Shown: piece by piece, positions 1-13,260 of the stretch
Layout of the letters: every line of letters starts with the position of its first letter
Numbering within the stretch: position 1 is the stretch's first letter
Source: Isoetes taiwanensis
Lineage: Eukaryota > Streptophyta > Lycopodiopsida > Isoetales > Isoetaceae
Assembly (NCBI GenBank): GCA_021234155.1
Contig: JAJEKV010000047.1
Location: 4,353,637 to 4,417,636, forward strand
DNA length: 64,000 nt
Reading direction: 5' to 3'
Position numbers and translations under genes: made by a program
The notes under the pieces: generated by a model
Database searches by the model: none
What the model saw: the letters and a program-made list of their open reading frames with translations, nothing else
Told to the model about the DNA's origin: nothing

Positions 1-3000
1 TCAGGCGGCACCGTTCCGGTTGCGTGTTGCGCCGGACCGGGCGGCGGAAAAATCGGCGGACAACGTAGCGTTAAGCCGTCACAGTACGCAGGAAAAATGA
101 CAAAATCGGCGCGCAAAGGCAATAACGATAAAGAGTGCGCACTTGCGTGAGCCATCGTTATTGTTGTGATACGCGTGGCATGCGGGCTTACGGTGGTGCA
201 TTTATTGCCGATGGTCGCAGGGATACAACGTCCAGACTGTTATATATCTAGGCATTCCACGGTGTTGACCCGCCAATTTAACCAATTTTGTCACGATTAC
301 GTCTAACCCTACTTAGGAACAAACCTAAGCAAGCAATGCTCGCCATGGAAATTCACTTTCCTCACTCCGTTTCTTTAATACCTGAAAAAGATTATGGGTA
401 AAGCGAAGCACTGGGTCTTGATAGAGGCCCCAGAGTTGCTAGAAGGGTGGAAATTGCGTGGCGTTTGACTGGTGAAGCGAAAATCTTCCTCCTTAATAAG
501 CCGGGATCTACGAGAAGTGATGGTCTTCTTCCAAGCGTGTATGAGGGTTATAATTTTTGCTTGTTGCTTCCTCATGCGCCACCGGCTTCGCCGGTCTCAC
601 TTGTCTCAATGAAAGTTGATAGTCTTTATTCCGGATTTCTTTAAGCGCTAATCCGACCCTGCGAAATATAAACAAAAGGCGCCAGCGGCCAGGATGGTAT
701 ATCGATGGTCTGCAGCATACCTGGCGGTCATTCTCGAACTTTCAATGGGATAGCGGGTGCTTTCTTCTTCTTTCCCTCAACTCCAAACGCTTTGGACCTT
801 CTATGACTACTACAAAAGCATCGCGTGCGCTTGTAGCTTACATCAGACTTCAAAATATTGAGCGGATTAGCAGCACAGCACCAGATTGACCAACCCTAAC
901 CTCCTGTTTGCAATTACGAATGTCCTATACAGACACTAGAAGCGCCGAAAAAAAATAACACGTGAAATAAGTAATTAAATGTTAACAACTACGATCTAAG
1001 CGCAAGGAGCCTGACTCTATCTAATACAACCCACAACAAATTAAAAAGTGAACCTAAAAATTAAACAAGCTATAATGAAAACTTAATCAAACTAAGGTTG
1101 AATCTTACCTTCAGTTGGATCAAACTCTTTATTTGCTTGATGCGGCCTTGACTTCGAGCATATAGGCCAATTCCTTCTGAGGATGTCTTCAGTGATCCGC
1201 AGTAAGTTAAACCCAGGTGATCTCCACGACGTGAGCCTCGCCCATTTTCGTCAGCCTTTGAACCCGTACGCCTCCCGCTACTGCTTTAACACGTCAAATT
1301 GGATGCACTTTCACGCTCTATCCTGCTCAACAACCCTCCCTCACGCCCCATCAAATGGGGTCCAAGCAAAACTTCATCACCAGTATCACTCCTTGGTCTT
1401 TATGGCTCCCATATGACTCATTTTGGATTTCTTCAAAGTTATCAGTTCTTGGCTCTCTCAGCGGAGCATGTGTGTGTTGGCTTGTGCTTATCTGTCCCTG
1501 CAGGTCCGGACCATTTGGGATGGGTGGCTGGAATGCTTGGGTTGCATTGGTTTGAAGCTGGGCTGGAGACTTGGGTTAGCAGGGCGTCCATGCTATCCCA
1601 AAGATGGAAGCCAAAGTCAAAGGGACTGCTTTCATTTAGGCCAAGTGCTGTAGGGGGTCGGCTTGCCATTTGTTTCATGCACGGCATGCAGGGGAAGGGG
1701 TTGCAGTGAGCGAGGAAATGAAAGTGACAGTGGGAGGCGGATTCCTAGCATGAGGTCTCTGTGAACTTCAAGCTAAAATGGTGCAGAAAGCCAGAATGCT
1801 CGAAACTTTGAAAGACCCTCGACTGCGGCCATTATCATGTGAAGAAAGTCGTGACCACTCCGTTTTCTTCACTGGCAGCCATGCGCGCAAGAAGAAATTT
1901 ACGTTCGAATCCAGTAAAAGGCAACGATACGGAGGCGGTTACTTGCATGCAAGATTAACGACACTTCGCTAAAATCGTCGGGGAGTTACAATAAAGCTCA
2001 AGATCCCACTCAAAACTTTGAAAAATGGCTCAAAACGCAACAAACCTGAAAATGTGCCAAAGTCTGACTCCAGGCTCCTGCAGTTATGCCGGGTTACTTG
2101 CCGGAGGAAGGCGGAAAAATAATCAAGGCCGAAAGATGAAAACAGAGGAAACAAGATGGTTCGAGAGAGGATCGAGAATGTAAAAAACAATGTTTTAGAT
2201 TAAAAGACCACGTGGCTACGTGGGACAAAATTTTAAAGTGTGAAAAATTCGTCGCTGGCGAGGCTGGAAATTTAAGCCTGAGAAGTTCCCGGTGCAGCGT
2301 CAGCCGGAGACCCGCCTCGGCTTGTGCTGGGCCAGGCTGGCTCCCGGCCTAGACAAGACTCACTCTCAAAATCTAGAGCTCTTTGTGTTGACCATCATAT
2401 GGGAGGTTTATATTCCTGAGTGGGACAAAGTGAGACAGAGTCACATTAGGAGGCGATAAAATTTGAGGAGGGAGATCACAGCTTCTTTAAGGGTTTTACA
2501 AGCATTGAACAGCGGCTTACAAAAGCAGTGCAAAACCCGATTGGATTGGGCGAATCTAACTCAAAGACCACCACCCTACCGGAGGGTTTTGCGGGGAAAA
2601 AGGCGAACACCCATGTCGGCCTATGGTGTGGTTATTATTGAGAAACGATTACATACTTAACAGTAACCCATGGCTGCTGAAACCAAATGAAATGCTTGTT
2701 GGATAAGCCCACTCAGAATCTCTTTCCACTAGATCACCAAGAACATTAATTTTTTGCAAAGATGCCCTAAAATACTGCTATCCTGAAGGCTTGCATGTTC
2801 AACCACTAAAATAAAAGGAACTTTGTGACCCTTGGATGTTCGGACCATTGAAAGAAATTCCAAATCAACATTTAAGAAATGAAGTTGCCTCTGGAGTATT
2901 GCAGCAAATTTGCATCCCATTCCAGGCATAAAAGCAAATAGCGTACAGCTCAGCTCAAACAGGCTGGCCACTACTACATATTTGGTGAAGTTTGTTCCTC

Positions 3001-6000
3001 TTATTTAATATCAATTCTTGAATTCTGCTGAAAATTTTAGTTCAACAAAGGTGATTTTATTTTGTTATTATTGATTTTATTATTTACGTGTTTCACGATC
3101 CAGTTTAGAAGAACAAAATTGAAGTCATAGATGCTGAGGGCATATGAAGTTTGATAGAGTTGCTTGTTGGTCGCGGCAGAATAGCGGAAACACATTCAGA
3201 GCATTGGTTTGTGATTGAAATAATGTCTAAATGTTGAGGACGTTTGGTTAGAACCGGTATGGCCTTGCAGTCACGCCGTAGGTTTACGTTTTGGATTTTG
3301 TGACGGCGGGACGGCTATGCGTTGATGGACGGGAACTTTTGATGATAGAGTCTTTCAAGTTCTTGGATTTGGTTCTTACGAAATCTTAGGAAAAATAGCT
3401 ATCTGGAAATATCTTTGTTTAGGATTAATCCTTTGGATAATGGTGTTTTAGATAAATTTGTGTTTTATTGGAGCCTGCACGTTTTTAAGAACTTTAGGTG
3501 TTGGGAAGCATTGAGAACTTATTCACATTAAGTTGGTGAGTTACTGCTTATTATAGGGAAAGTTTTCATGGGAAACAAGAGCGAAACTTAAGGAAAACCC
3601 TCCAAATGTGGACATGCTATTTAATCTATAGATATAACACGTTGATATTTTATAGCCTTTGCACAGAAGTCAATTGACAATGTTTCCTAAAATTACTTAA
3701 TGAATTAGGTTGATACTAGGGTGCTGAGTAGAATTGGGTATAGCATTGTAGAGGGAGGTTGGACGGGGTTGGGGATCTGGGCAGTTCGGCGTTGGCGGGC
3801 TGTCTTGCGGCAGCGGGCCGCGCCCGTGCGTTGGAGTTGGCTGCAAAAGTGGGCCTTGTGGTGCGTTGCAGCGTTTGAATCGGTTGTGAGTTGCTTTGCG
3901 CGTAATCCATCAGAATGCCTTTCTTTTGGAGAATATCAATGATGCATCAATATCACCAGGCTGATATTATTAAGAAAAATATAGGATTACCGAATATCGA
4001 ACCGACATATCATGTTCTTCCTTTCCCTCATGTTTACTATATATATCCTGAAGTATCCCACTGAGTCAAAATATGGTTACCTTGAATGTGGTGATTTTAT
4101 CTAACATAAGATACTTCCCAAAATCCACTCATCTATCGCTAAAATTTTAGCTTTTGAAGTGAGGGTAAATTGAAGTTTCACATCGCGGGTGGAAATGGGT
4201 AGGTTCAAAGGTTACGATAAAGGTAAAACATAAAAAAGATCATGTGCTCAAGATTTGATGAGTTCCAATTGATAAAAAAATTTACTTAAAAATATCGATG
4301 CTGGCATTGCTGATCATGGATAGCGTGATACCGAAGCTGGATGGAATTTTTTGGCGTTCCGGGCATACAATGACTTCCACCGAGGTCAGCATTCGGGCAA
4401 CCATATTTTGAACCCTCTATACCTTAAAGATTTGCAAGCGTGTTTTACTTTGCATTGTGAGAGGCAGAAATGTTGACCTAGGACGAGATTCCTAGAAGCT
4501 AGAGACGGAATCTTGTGAATTTGGTGGATATTATTTGAAGCTTCTTACCCATGATTCGTGCATGAGCTTGAAGGAAATAAATGTCGTCTTCGACGAACTT
4601 CCATTTGAGCATCTCTAATCTGTGGGTTGCAGTACAACAAAGTCTGGGGAGGTCATTTCTTCTAACACACATGAAGTGTAAGACAACTTGACTTTATAAT
4701 TAAAGTGTGCTGTGCTTCTTCCTTCATTGGTCCAACACATTTGTCCAAGTCTGGGCTACTTTGGTTTGGTACATATTCCCACCACCGAAACTCAGAACCT
4801 TGAAGGCTGTTAGGGTGAAACCAATACCCATTTTTATTCACTAATCTAGGCCGTTACGCCAAAGTTCCCTCGTTTGTAGGGTATACAAGTACAGGAACGG
4901 TATAATAAGATTTGCAAAAATACCCATAAGATTTTTCAGCAAAATACTGGTGTTTGATTTTTGTGCGTCTTGAGGGCAATGATTGAACAAAAATTTTTTC
5001 GTTCAGATTGTTGAGATATTACAAACAAAAAGTCAAAGAAATTCATCTCATCTTTGACCAATAGTTTGTATTATTTTAGTATTATGGCAGTTCACCATCT
5101 AATTACAAACCCCTTGAGGCCCCTAAACTAAATAAATAGAGCAAAAAGAAATTAAAAGCTCATATTGTAATTTAATTACATATACTTTAAAGCATAATAT
5201 TTAAAAGTTATTAAATCATTCAGGCAGCAAAAGTTTTCTGATAGGGATGGTTGTCTGTACATGATGCTTACATGGGCTCAGGTTGGGTGATGTTGAGCTG
5301 GACACCGTGCGTTTCGTTGCCATTTGCCTCATTTGTAATATGCGGAACTAATATGCGGCGTCCGAATATTGTTTATTGCTACTGGGTTAACACTCAATGG
5401 TTGGCCATTTGGAGTCAAGAACATGGCAAGGAAATAGCAGGACGGCCAGAAACGGGGTGAGGCATGGCCATGCCCTTGGCGTAAGGTGCGGGTCACGTAG
5501 GGCGGAGACTTAGCAGGGAGAGGTGCTGGGCTGGGCGGATTGGGGGCCAGCGGTGTAAAGAAGCGGGAGCTCACCCAAAAGCAAAGGCTGTCCAAGACTT
5601 CAAAAGTTGTTTTGCAAAGAGGACACAACCAAGAGGGACAAATTGGTAAGCAACTCGTCTTCAAAGGCTTGCGTTTAATGAACTCCACTTAAAAGCAAAC
5701 TGCTTGACCGCAAGAATAGGATCTCAAGCAGCAGCTATAAATATCAATTTAGTAAGCTTAAACTCGCCTGAGTGATTCTATCATTTGTTAGATGTAGACT
5801 TTGTTTAAAGGAGCCCGACCCAACCCGACGCCATGGTTTGCAGACATTTGCCTAAGCGAATGGAATGGAGCTGGTGAAATGGAATGGAATGCTGAATTTT
5901 CAAATCGTTCTATACATATGTTCTTCGTTACATGTCGAAAATATTTCCTATTGAATACTTTTGAAGCTGCCTATTTTCTCTATGAATACTCTTTGACGTC

Positions 6001-6940
6001 TCTGATCGCTGTTAATATCCTGCGAAGCCCTTTTGAAATCTTGTGTGATAGCCACACTACCTATGGTGGCGAATATAGCAGAAGTAGGCGCCATGCATTT
6101 TTTGTCACAGCGGTGGAGAATAAACCAAAAGAAACCTCTTGCAAAAAGAAATAGCTAGAGTTTTGAGATTAGCTCCCACTTACCATGGAGCAGTCTTTGG
6201 AGCAGAACTTTTCGATGGCCCGGCCGGCCGAGTACGGCCGACACCGCGGCGAAGTGGCCTTGGCAACCACACGCATTTCCCTGGTTAGCTGACAACTCGC
6301 ATCTCTAAGAGATCGACATTAGAAGATGGGTTACGCCCAAAGGAGAACTCAGAAAAGCGAGTTGAGGCGGTAGGTGGGCCCGATAAAACTTTGGGCAGCT
6401 TGTGCCAGAAGAACAAAGATTTAGAAGGTTTCCACCATTTAAATCACGGATTTGAATCTCTCACGATCACCGGTACTCCCATATTGAGGATGTCGGACGG
6501 CGAGGCTGCCGGTACCATTGTACATGCAAATTTTGACTAAAATCAGCGATAGATTAAAACCAGTTGAATTGAGCAAAAGCCCCGAAAAACCTCAAATAAA
6601 TCCCTAAAATCGCAAAATAATAAATAGTCCACCATCGTCAACTTCCTTACATAATCCCAATTTCTAAAACTTACGCCATTAACCATGAACTAAAGAGGGC
6701 TTTGTTGTGAGGCCGGATGTGGATACGTGAAAAAAAAACTAAAACATCAACGACTAAGAAATGGTGCACACTCCCAGATGTGCAGCATTGTTACGTCATT
6801 CCAGTCTGAAATCTTAGGAAAACCTTTGTGGCGTTGCAAAACACAAAACCCCTGTTGATTTGCATTTCACCATGGTTTTGTATTGCAAGGGTGACCCAGT
6901 CATGAGTTCCAGGCACTTTGGGACCTTTGGTTTTAAGGAG
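1..6940. other. Low-copy intergenic DNA, no gene recognised
   Basis: I read all six frames and found only short ORFs (the longest about 120 codons) without a recognisable motif, conserved domain or convincing exon boundaries. Composition is mixed: GC-rich patches near 1-130, 2,280-2,350 and 5,450-5,560 alternate with AT-rich stretches such as 5,030-5,220. A minus-strand open stretch at 2,729-2,971 has a hydrophobic-helix-like composition but matches no family I know. Near 5,858-5,896 there is a short run of imperfect GGAAT pentamers. Nothing here supports a firm annotation. Confidence 0.5.
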
Positions 6941-6942
6941 TC

Positions 6943-7033
6943 AACCCTCCCCTTTGGGGACCATGGCAAAATAACTCGAGGCAGGGACTCACCGACCGCT
7001 TCGAGGTTATTTTGTTGTAATCTGGGGAGGGTT
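6943..7033. repeat. Imperfect inverted repeat (hairpin of about 91 nt)
   Basis: Two arm pairs are nested around a 21-nt loop (6,980-7,000). The outer pair is aaccctcccc at 6,943-6,952 against ggggagggtt at 7,024-7,033. The inner pair is caaaataactcga at 6,967-6,979 against tcgaggttattttg at 7,001-7,014, with a single bulge. Asymmetric internal loops separate the two. Size and geometry would fit a small fold-back element remnant or a miRNA-precursor-like hairpin. No flanking target duplication is obvious. Confidence 0.5.
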
Positions 7034-10000
7034 AATCTTCAATTCGCTGTGACTTTTCAGGAGTAGCGGTTGATCGCTACAGATCTGATTACCACGACTG
7101 GTAAGAAGCTCCCGCCATATGACTTCATTATTCAGCAAAAGAGGGGCCCTCTTTAGCGGGTGGTAGAAATCGAGTCTCCCTGGCCCAAGGTGGGCGGTGC
7201 TTTTATCTCGCGGCCTGCGCGGGAAAGCGACGGAAGCCGTGGCAAGTTATGGACAAAAGCATAAATGGCTCATGAAACTAACCATTCACCACGTAAGCAT
7301 CCCTACTTTCATCCACAATGTTATACTTCCCTCTTTAAAATATAAGCATCGTTGATCTGATTTGCCAATTTGGGATTATTTTAGCGGCCCCGTGCTCTTT
7401 GGTTAGCCACAGAAGGCATGGCGGTGCAGATTTATTGCAGTGATGCTTTTGCTTTGGTAGGAGTTGAATTTTTGTTTGAAAATAAAAAAAACTTTCTCCT
7501 TAATAACCGGTGACTTTGAATTGGTATTATGTGTCTTCGGCATTTTGGGTTATGCAAAGGGCAGATGCGCGACTTTAGTACTCTTGTCATTCAAAGTATT
7601 GAAGCGAGTTGTTGGAAGGTTACCATGATGATCTTTCTTGTGGAAAGAAGCCGGTGTCCCTTAACATACATATGGATGTCTTAATATATTCCCTCGATTT
7701 GTTAACGCTTCATAATTTATAGCGAAATAGTTTTAGAAAAACACCGCCTAATAATCTTATGAATATGGATAAAAGTTGGATCAACAAAACTTCAATGGAT
7801 TGTCCACGATATATGAAAGAATCTATTAGATGCAGGTAAAATATTCCAAACTTTGTTCTTCTATTGGAGGGTAGCTTTGTTGGGACTTCACGACCATAGA
7901 TGCTTGCTGCCAATTGTGGGGAAGAAAGAGGTCCGTGATACCTGGTATTAATATGATCTATAGGGTGGATGTGCTCATACCTTTTACGTAGTTAGAAGTC
8001 GACAATGACAGCCATTGTGTGACATTAATATGATCTGAGGTGAGATGCTCGCGCAACTGCGACTATGATAAAGAAGTGTTCGAAGATGACAGCCGCGTAG
8101 CGAAGAATGTAAAAGGTATTATACTCATATATATAAAAAATATAGTGGTTGCATAGATGCAAAGGTTAGTTACACAAGGCTAGAGCTGCTGGAGCTCATA
8201 ACCTTCTACCTAGTTATAAGTCACATACCTACCTAAAGCGAACTAATATACCAGCAAGAAAACGTTCTGCTCGTCTTCTTCATACCTTCTAAAGAGTTGA
8301 ATATTACAATGCATGTCTGCAGTTCTTAGCGCGATCTTATCCAGAGTAAGGTACAATCCGAATAGTTGGAATAGGAACTTCATTTTACATATCTATCAAG
8401 TATTTCTAATATTCAATGTATTTTTGTGTGAACTCTCATTGTTTCTTGCATGGCCACTTCCTTGTTTCGTTTGGTGGGTTTAAGCGTGGTTTGCGTTGGA
8501 GTCCTTGCTGGGTTCAGCATGGCATGGGTCACAAGCGACACTTGTCATGTTGAGCGCCCGCGTCTCTATGGAGGGTTTTAGATGGCGCGGCGAAGGTGGG
8601 CGGCGTTCAGGGGTGTGTGGGCGGTTAGCAACTAGATGTAAAGGATTCGAAGGCGAGCAACATCGTCGGGTCTCCCCAGCTTCACGAGAGGAGACATCGA
8701 ACTTCAGGAATTAACTCTGAGAAATTTGATGATGCGGATCCAAACTCGAGGGTTTATTTTAGCTTGATTTGTGGCTGGATTATTTGTCCACCTCAGGGCA
8801 TCCTCTGAATCATGAATAAGGTGGAACTAGTTGGCTCTCACTCTACACCTTTGAGTTGGAACGGCGTATAACTGGCGCTCTATTTGCGAGGAATTTGTGG
8901 CGTTGGCCCGATGAACTTAGGGTATGCTTGGAGGGAGGTGTAGGTATACATGGACTTAAATCTTTACATGCGGGGTTGTTGACGCATTGGTTTTATCGAC
9001 TGTATCCTATCTTCAAAGTCTTCGGGATCGGTAGGTCGAGGATTTGCGGCGGGGTTTTGTTTCCGTTTCATGCCATTTGACTGAAGGCGTTGAACAGGCT
9101 GATGGAAGGGCACCAAAAGGCAGATTTGGGAAAACGGAAGCTGTAAAACCATGACCAGAATCTAAAGAGAACTTTGAAAGAAATTGTGCATCATGCAGAA
9201 AGTGGAAGCTAACATTATGATTCTCAAAGCCTGGTTTAGCAATGCAGGTTTTCCTACTTCGCGAAGCGTTCCTAACACTCATGCCACGTCCATACCAACC
9301 AATATCTACCGTCATATAATAACACCAACTTAACGCAAATGGGACGTACGCAAAGAAAATTCAAAGAAAGGAAAAGCCAGGTGAGGATGGATTTAGCAAA
9401 TATATTGAACATTTCCTGAGCCATGCCGATAACTCATACCAATCTTTCAAAATATTTATATGCACTTGAGTTAGGTGACTTGTTTGGTGACTTTTTTGCT
9501 TCAACTTTAAGTCGGACTTGCTTTGGTGGGAGAAGCGTATCGATGGAGCCTTCTATACATAGCTTGGAGTGCTGTCTGAAATCTATAGTTCACGAAAAAT
9601 ATGCCATCGAATATGGCGGATCCGTCAGAACAGTTATAAAAGCATTGAAGAGCGGATCTCTTCCCCAAAAATCGCGAAACAAGTGTTACCTACTACTTGT
9701 TGGTTAGGATAGATCTAAATCAACAATGGTGCAAGAAGGGCTAGATCAAACAACATGTGGATAGGCTAGGCTTCAAGATAATGTGGCACCCAGTCACTGA
9801 CTCTCGATTATAATATTATAGGAGTACAATCCCGTCCCATTCGCGGCAGCAGCGAGAGAGACATCGGACGCCATTCGCCAGAAATACCAAAACGAAACGG
9901 CAAAGATTCCCTCAACGAAAGAAGTTAGATCAGTTACCTAACCAATAACAGCAGTATCGCCATTGAGGATGTACTCCGCTTATTTCATTTTCCACATTTC

Positions 10001-11065
10001 ATTTTCAGGGAATTTCAAATGTGGTTTCATCGAAATCTTACATCGATTCGTTTGCGATTAGCGGCGATTGGCGGCCGACCTTTGCGGAAACCTCAGGCAT
10101 AAGGCTCCCTAAGGAACACGTTTGGCGGCGTTTTTGGGACCAAAATTTAGGTTCAGGGTTTTCCGTGGGTACGTGCGCTGAAAGTCGAAAATTCTTTAAA
10201 TTTTGGTCGAAAGCCACTAACTATTCATATACTATTCTATCACTGTTTACCACGGTTTCGGTTTGATTTATGATTGGCATGGGAGAGACCAAATAGAGCT
10301 TCAGAGGCGCAGTGGCCTGAAATATTTGAATAATCGTTCATTGAGATGGACCTTAGAAGGTATTCTTGTGGATTTTATTTTTAAGGGACCGCTCTGGGGT
10401 CATGATGATGGCATTATGGTGGTTTGTTGATTGGCTACTACATGACTCATTGTTCCTTTAGCGTCACCATCACCTTCTTCCGCGAAGTATGGGCTTGGCG
10501 GTCTAACCGGTAGTGATGGTGGATGGCAATTGGGTGTGACTTTTTAGAAATTATTATATATTGGCTCATTTGGGGTCATCATTAAATGTCAAAATTTTGG
10601 GTTGGGATGACGGGTGGGACGGTAACGAAGGTGGATGGCGGATGGGAATTGTTGGATGCGTGGAACCTACGTGGAGGATTCCGGTAACGGCAAAATGTTG
10701 TAACCACAACCATGAGCCATTTTTGGACCTTCAACATTTTGGGCTAAGAAAAATTTGGGAATTTAAAACCGTTGTGATTTGGTGGTTAGAAGATATTTAA
10801 CGCCAGTATAACGTGTTAGAATATACCGAAAAATTCTATCTTAGCCAATAGTATGGTCGCAATGTAAGTTCTTCTTTGAACTACGGGTTTTATACATGTG
10901 CTTCTAGTGTTTTGAACAAGAAGCATGATTTAACAACTTCATAAAACAAAAAGGCCAATACAAGAAATACTCACAAAGAACATAAGAAACAACTCTCATG
11001 CCAATACTGTTTAGAGAATTTAAATGTGATTAGAATTATCTGAAAATATAAAAGCTAAACCTGGC
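7034..11065. other. Low-copy intergenic DNA, no gene recognised
   Basis: Only short ORFs occur and no protein family can be assigned to them. One diverged direct repeat (7,947-8,093) is listed separately. The rest is ordinary AT-rich plant-like spacer with scattered GC-richer patches, for example 8,540-8,600 and 9,830-9,900. Confidence 0.5.
7947..8093. repeat. Diverged direct repeat, two copies about 77 bp apart
   Basis: Both copies begin with attaatatgatct (7,947 and 8,024) and end with atgacagcc (about 8,013 and 8,093). Between these anchors the copies share ggatg/agatg, gctc and aga blocks but have diverged with indels. This looks like an old local duplication. No function is apparent. 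Confidence 0.45.
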
Positions 11066-11752
11066 ATGACGCTCACCTCGCGCTGCATTGGTGCCGGAAC
11101 TTTTCCGCTGTTGAGACCGGCAGGCCTTTCACCTTCCGGGACGCATTGGACAAAATTTCGACTGTTTCCTTGCGCCGCTCCCGCGCTGGTTTGTTGCGCG
11201 GCACGTTCAACATTTGGGCGTTTTCCTTCCATTTCGGCATGCCTGACCTCATCCAGGGCTGACCATTTGGGGCTTTGTCAGAACACTGCTTTCCATTTGG
11301 TTGTTCACTTTCGCAAAACCTCGACCGTGTGTCGGCATTCATCCAGAACAAAGGCGGCTGGACTCTTCGTTTCGGTTTGGATCTTTCCACGGCAACACTA
11401 CCGTAGAATTACCTGTCCTGACCTTTCTTGGACTGGTGGGCTGGACGCCGATATTGAAACAGCTTCCAACGGATATTCACTCCTGGTTACAGGCGCTGGA
11501 CAAGGACTGGTTGCTACGAACGCCAGCACCATCCGTGGACTCGCCGTTCCATTACCCAGCGCTACCGAGACATCACTGGGTTTCGACCAATATGACACGC
11601 TACAAAAGAACTGCCGCATGGTAGGCATATTGCTTATTTGCACCACAGGCCCAGTAAAGACTCAGTGCGTGCCGCGAACACTGGACGTGAAGACGGACAA
11701 CATGGGAACTGTTTGCATTCCGGAACCTCGCGCTGGACGTAAAACAGAATAA
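11066..11752 (+). other. Unusually long open region, unrecognised; possible degraded coding sequence
   Basis: A 228-codon ATG-initiated frame runs through this GC-richer patch. A second plus frame (11,301-11,624) and minus frames (11,073-11,390 and 11,398-11,646) are also open across much of it. Simultaneous openness in several frames usually reflects a local shortage of AT-rich stop codons rather than a gene. The long frame is proline-, serine- and threonine-rich with no motif I recognise, no signal peptide and no membrane segment. It could be a decayed exon or retroelement fragment. Confidence 0.2.
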
Positions 11753-13166
11753 TAAGAGCCCTAAACCGAATTACCGTCGTCTGGAATTGCCTCCTGAATA
11801 TAACCTTCTCCGATCCGGCCCCAGGATGGTGGTATGGCCCCAATATATTTCTTGTGTAGAAATCCAGCTCCCGGTGTAGAAACAACTGCCACATGAGCTC
11901 TGCCAGTAAAATTATATATTGTCCGGACTACTAGAACAATGGTGAATGGTAAGAATGGTAGACCGATGCAAACCTCCTATAAATACTGTACAAGGTGATA
12001 TTGACCATTTGCAAGCTATCGCCAGATGCCAATGACTCTGCATCATGAGCGAATGTCGTGAATTAACATGCTGAGAGGGGCGATTGCTGAAATGAACAAT
12101 GTGATGCTTCCACTACGTATGGGCGCTGTGGGCGTCGTGAGAATCTACATCCAGCAACATGGGCATGGGCCTCCATGCATCCTGCTCACTTGATGAGAGC
12201 GAGGGAGGGAGTTATGGGGGCCGGCTTTGCGTGCGCTATGTGCTCCCTATGGCCGGAACGGAAATGTGGGCACTGGCGATGACGGTACGATGGGTTTATG
12301 GCGGGGATGGTACCCATCCCGTCCGCCGTCATCCGCTGCATCCGACGCGTATTCGTCGAAACCTGCAGGGCTTACGGTGAGTAGATTGAGTTGGGGTCAA
12401 GATTCGGTTGTGGCGTTGACTTCAGGCCCAGTGATGAACAACTGGGATTTGACACTCCATTAGCCCTACGTACATACCTCTGATAGGCCGAAACCTACGC
12501 ATTCGCCGCCTCTTCAATACAAAATAAATCAACCCATCACCGAAAGCCGAATCCCGACCCTCAACAAACCAATAGTGATGCCAATTCAAAACCTATTATT
12601 AAAATATTCATATAATTAATATTAGATTACTGGACCCAGGGCATTGGCATTCCAAAGTATTATGTAGCAGCTTGTTGTGCAATTGGTCATTTAAACCATG
12701 AAGTAGTTTTAAATTTTTTAGAAGATTGGAACTCTTGGCTGCCCAAAGTGTGGGGACATAAATTTGCCATTTTTGGCATTAAAATTAGCCGCTGCCTAAA
12801 ATTCTAAAGGCTTTCTTAAGATAGTGTTTTTCGGTTCCATTTTTTTTTTTTTTTTTATAATTCGTTGCAATTTGCATGGAGTCTCTATTCTTTCATCCAA
12901 CGAATATAGTTCATCTTCCCAAATGTAAAATCAAGGTTACTTTCCATTTACCGGTACTTTACTTACAATATGGTTTAGGTGGAAATCCATCTTACCAAAT
13001 CGAGTTGCACGCCGCCACGATAATATGTTTAATACATTCAAATGAAATATAGTATTAATAATGGTTGAAAGTAACATTTGTTTGTGACCATATATAGAGC
13101 ATCATAGAAATTAGAGATGCGATCTTCTGCCGACATACATCTAACTATTTGTTAAAAAGAGGCTAT
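11753..13166. other. Low-copy intergenic DNA with poly-T tract
   Basis: No gene is recognised. The stretch is AT-rich between 12,480 and 13,160 and contains a T homopolymer of roughly 18 bases near 12,840-12,857. GC-richer DNA at 12,120-12,440 has short overlapping ORFs of no recognisable family. Confidence 0.45.
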
Positions 13167-13260
13167 GAATTGGCTTTTTTTTTTTTTTTTTTGAAGAAAG
13201 ACCGGGTATATTGAGATAGGAAGAATTACATCGAGAAAGGTCCACTTAAAGGGATCAAAT
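13167..13260 (-). mobile_element. Possible 3' tail of a poly-A retroelement (antisense)
   Basis: A run of about 18 T residues (13,167-13,183) is followed by gaagaaagaccgggtatatt and then AT-rich sequence. Read on the minus strand this is unique sequence ending in a poly-A tail, with a terminal segment resembling the 3' ends of plant LINE-like elements as I remember them. The upstream boundary is not visible, and no reverse transcriptase or target duplication is seen nearby. A simple poly-T tract remains possible. Confidence 0.25.

Noticed and set aside
2729-2971. Minus-strand 80-residue ORF with hydrophobic segments
   Set aside because: It looks somewhat protein-like, but no family, splice context or start codon supports it. 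Left as unassigned spacer.
5801-6154. 117-residue plus-strand ORF
   Set aside because: It has a non-ATG start, no recognisable motif and a composition typical of spacer DNA. Not supported as a gene.
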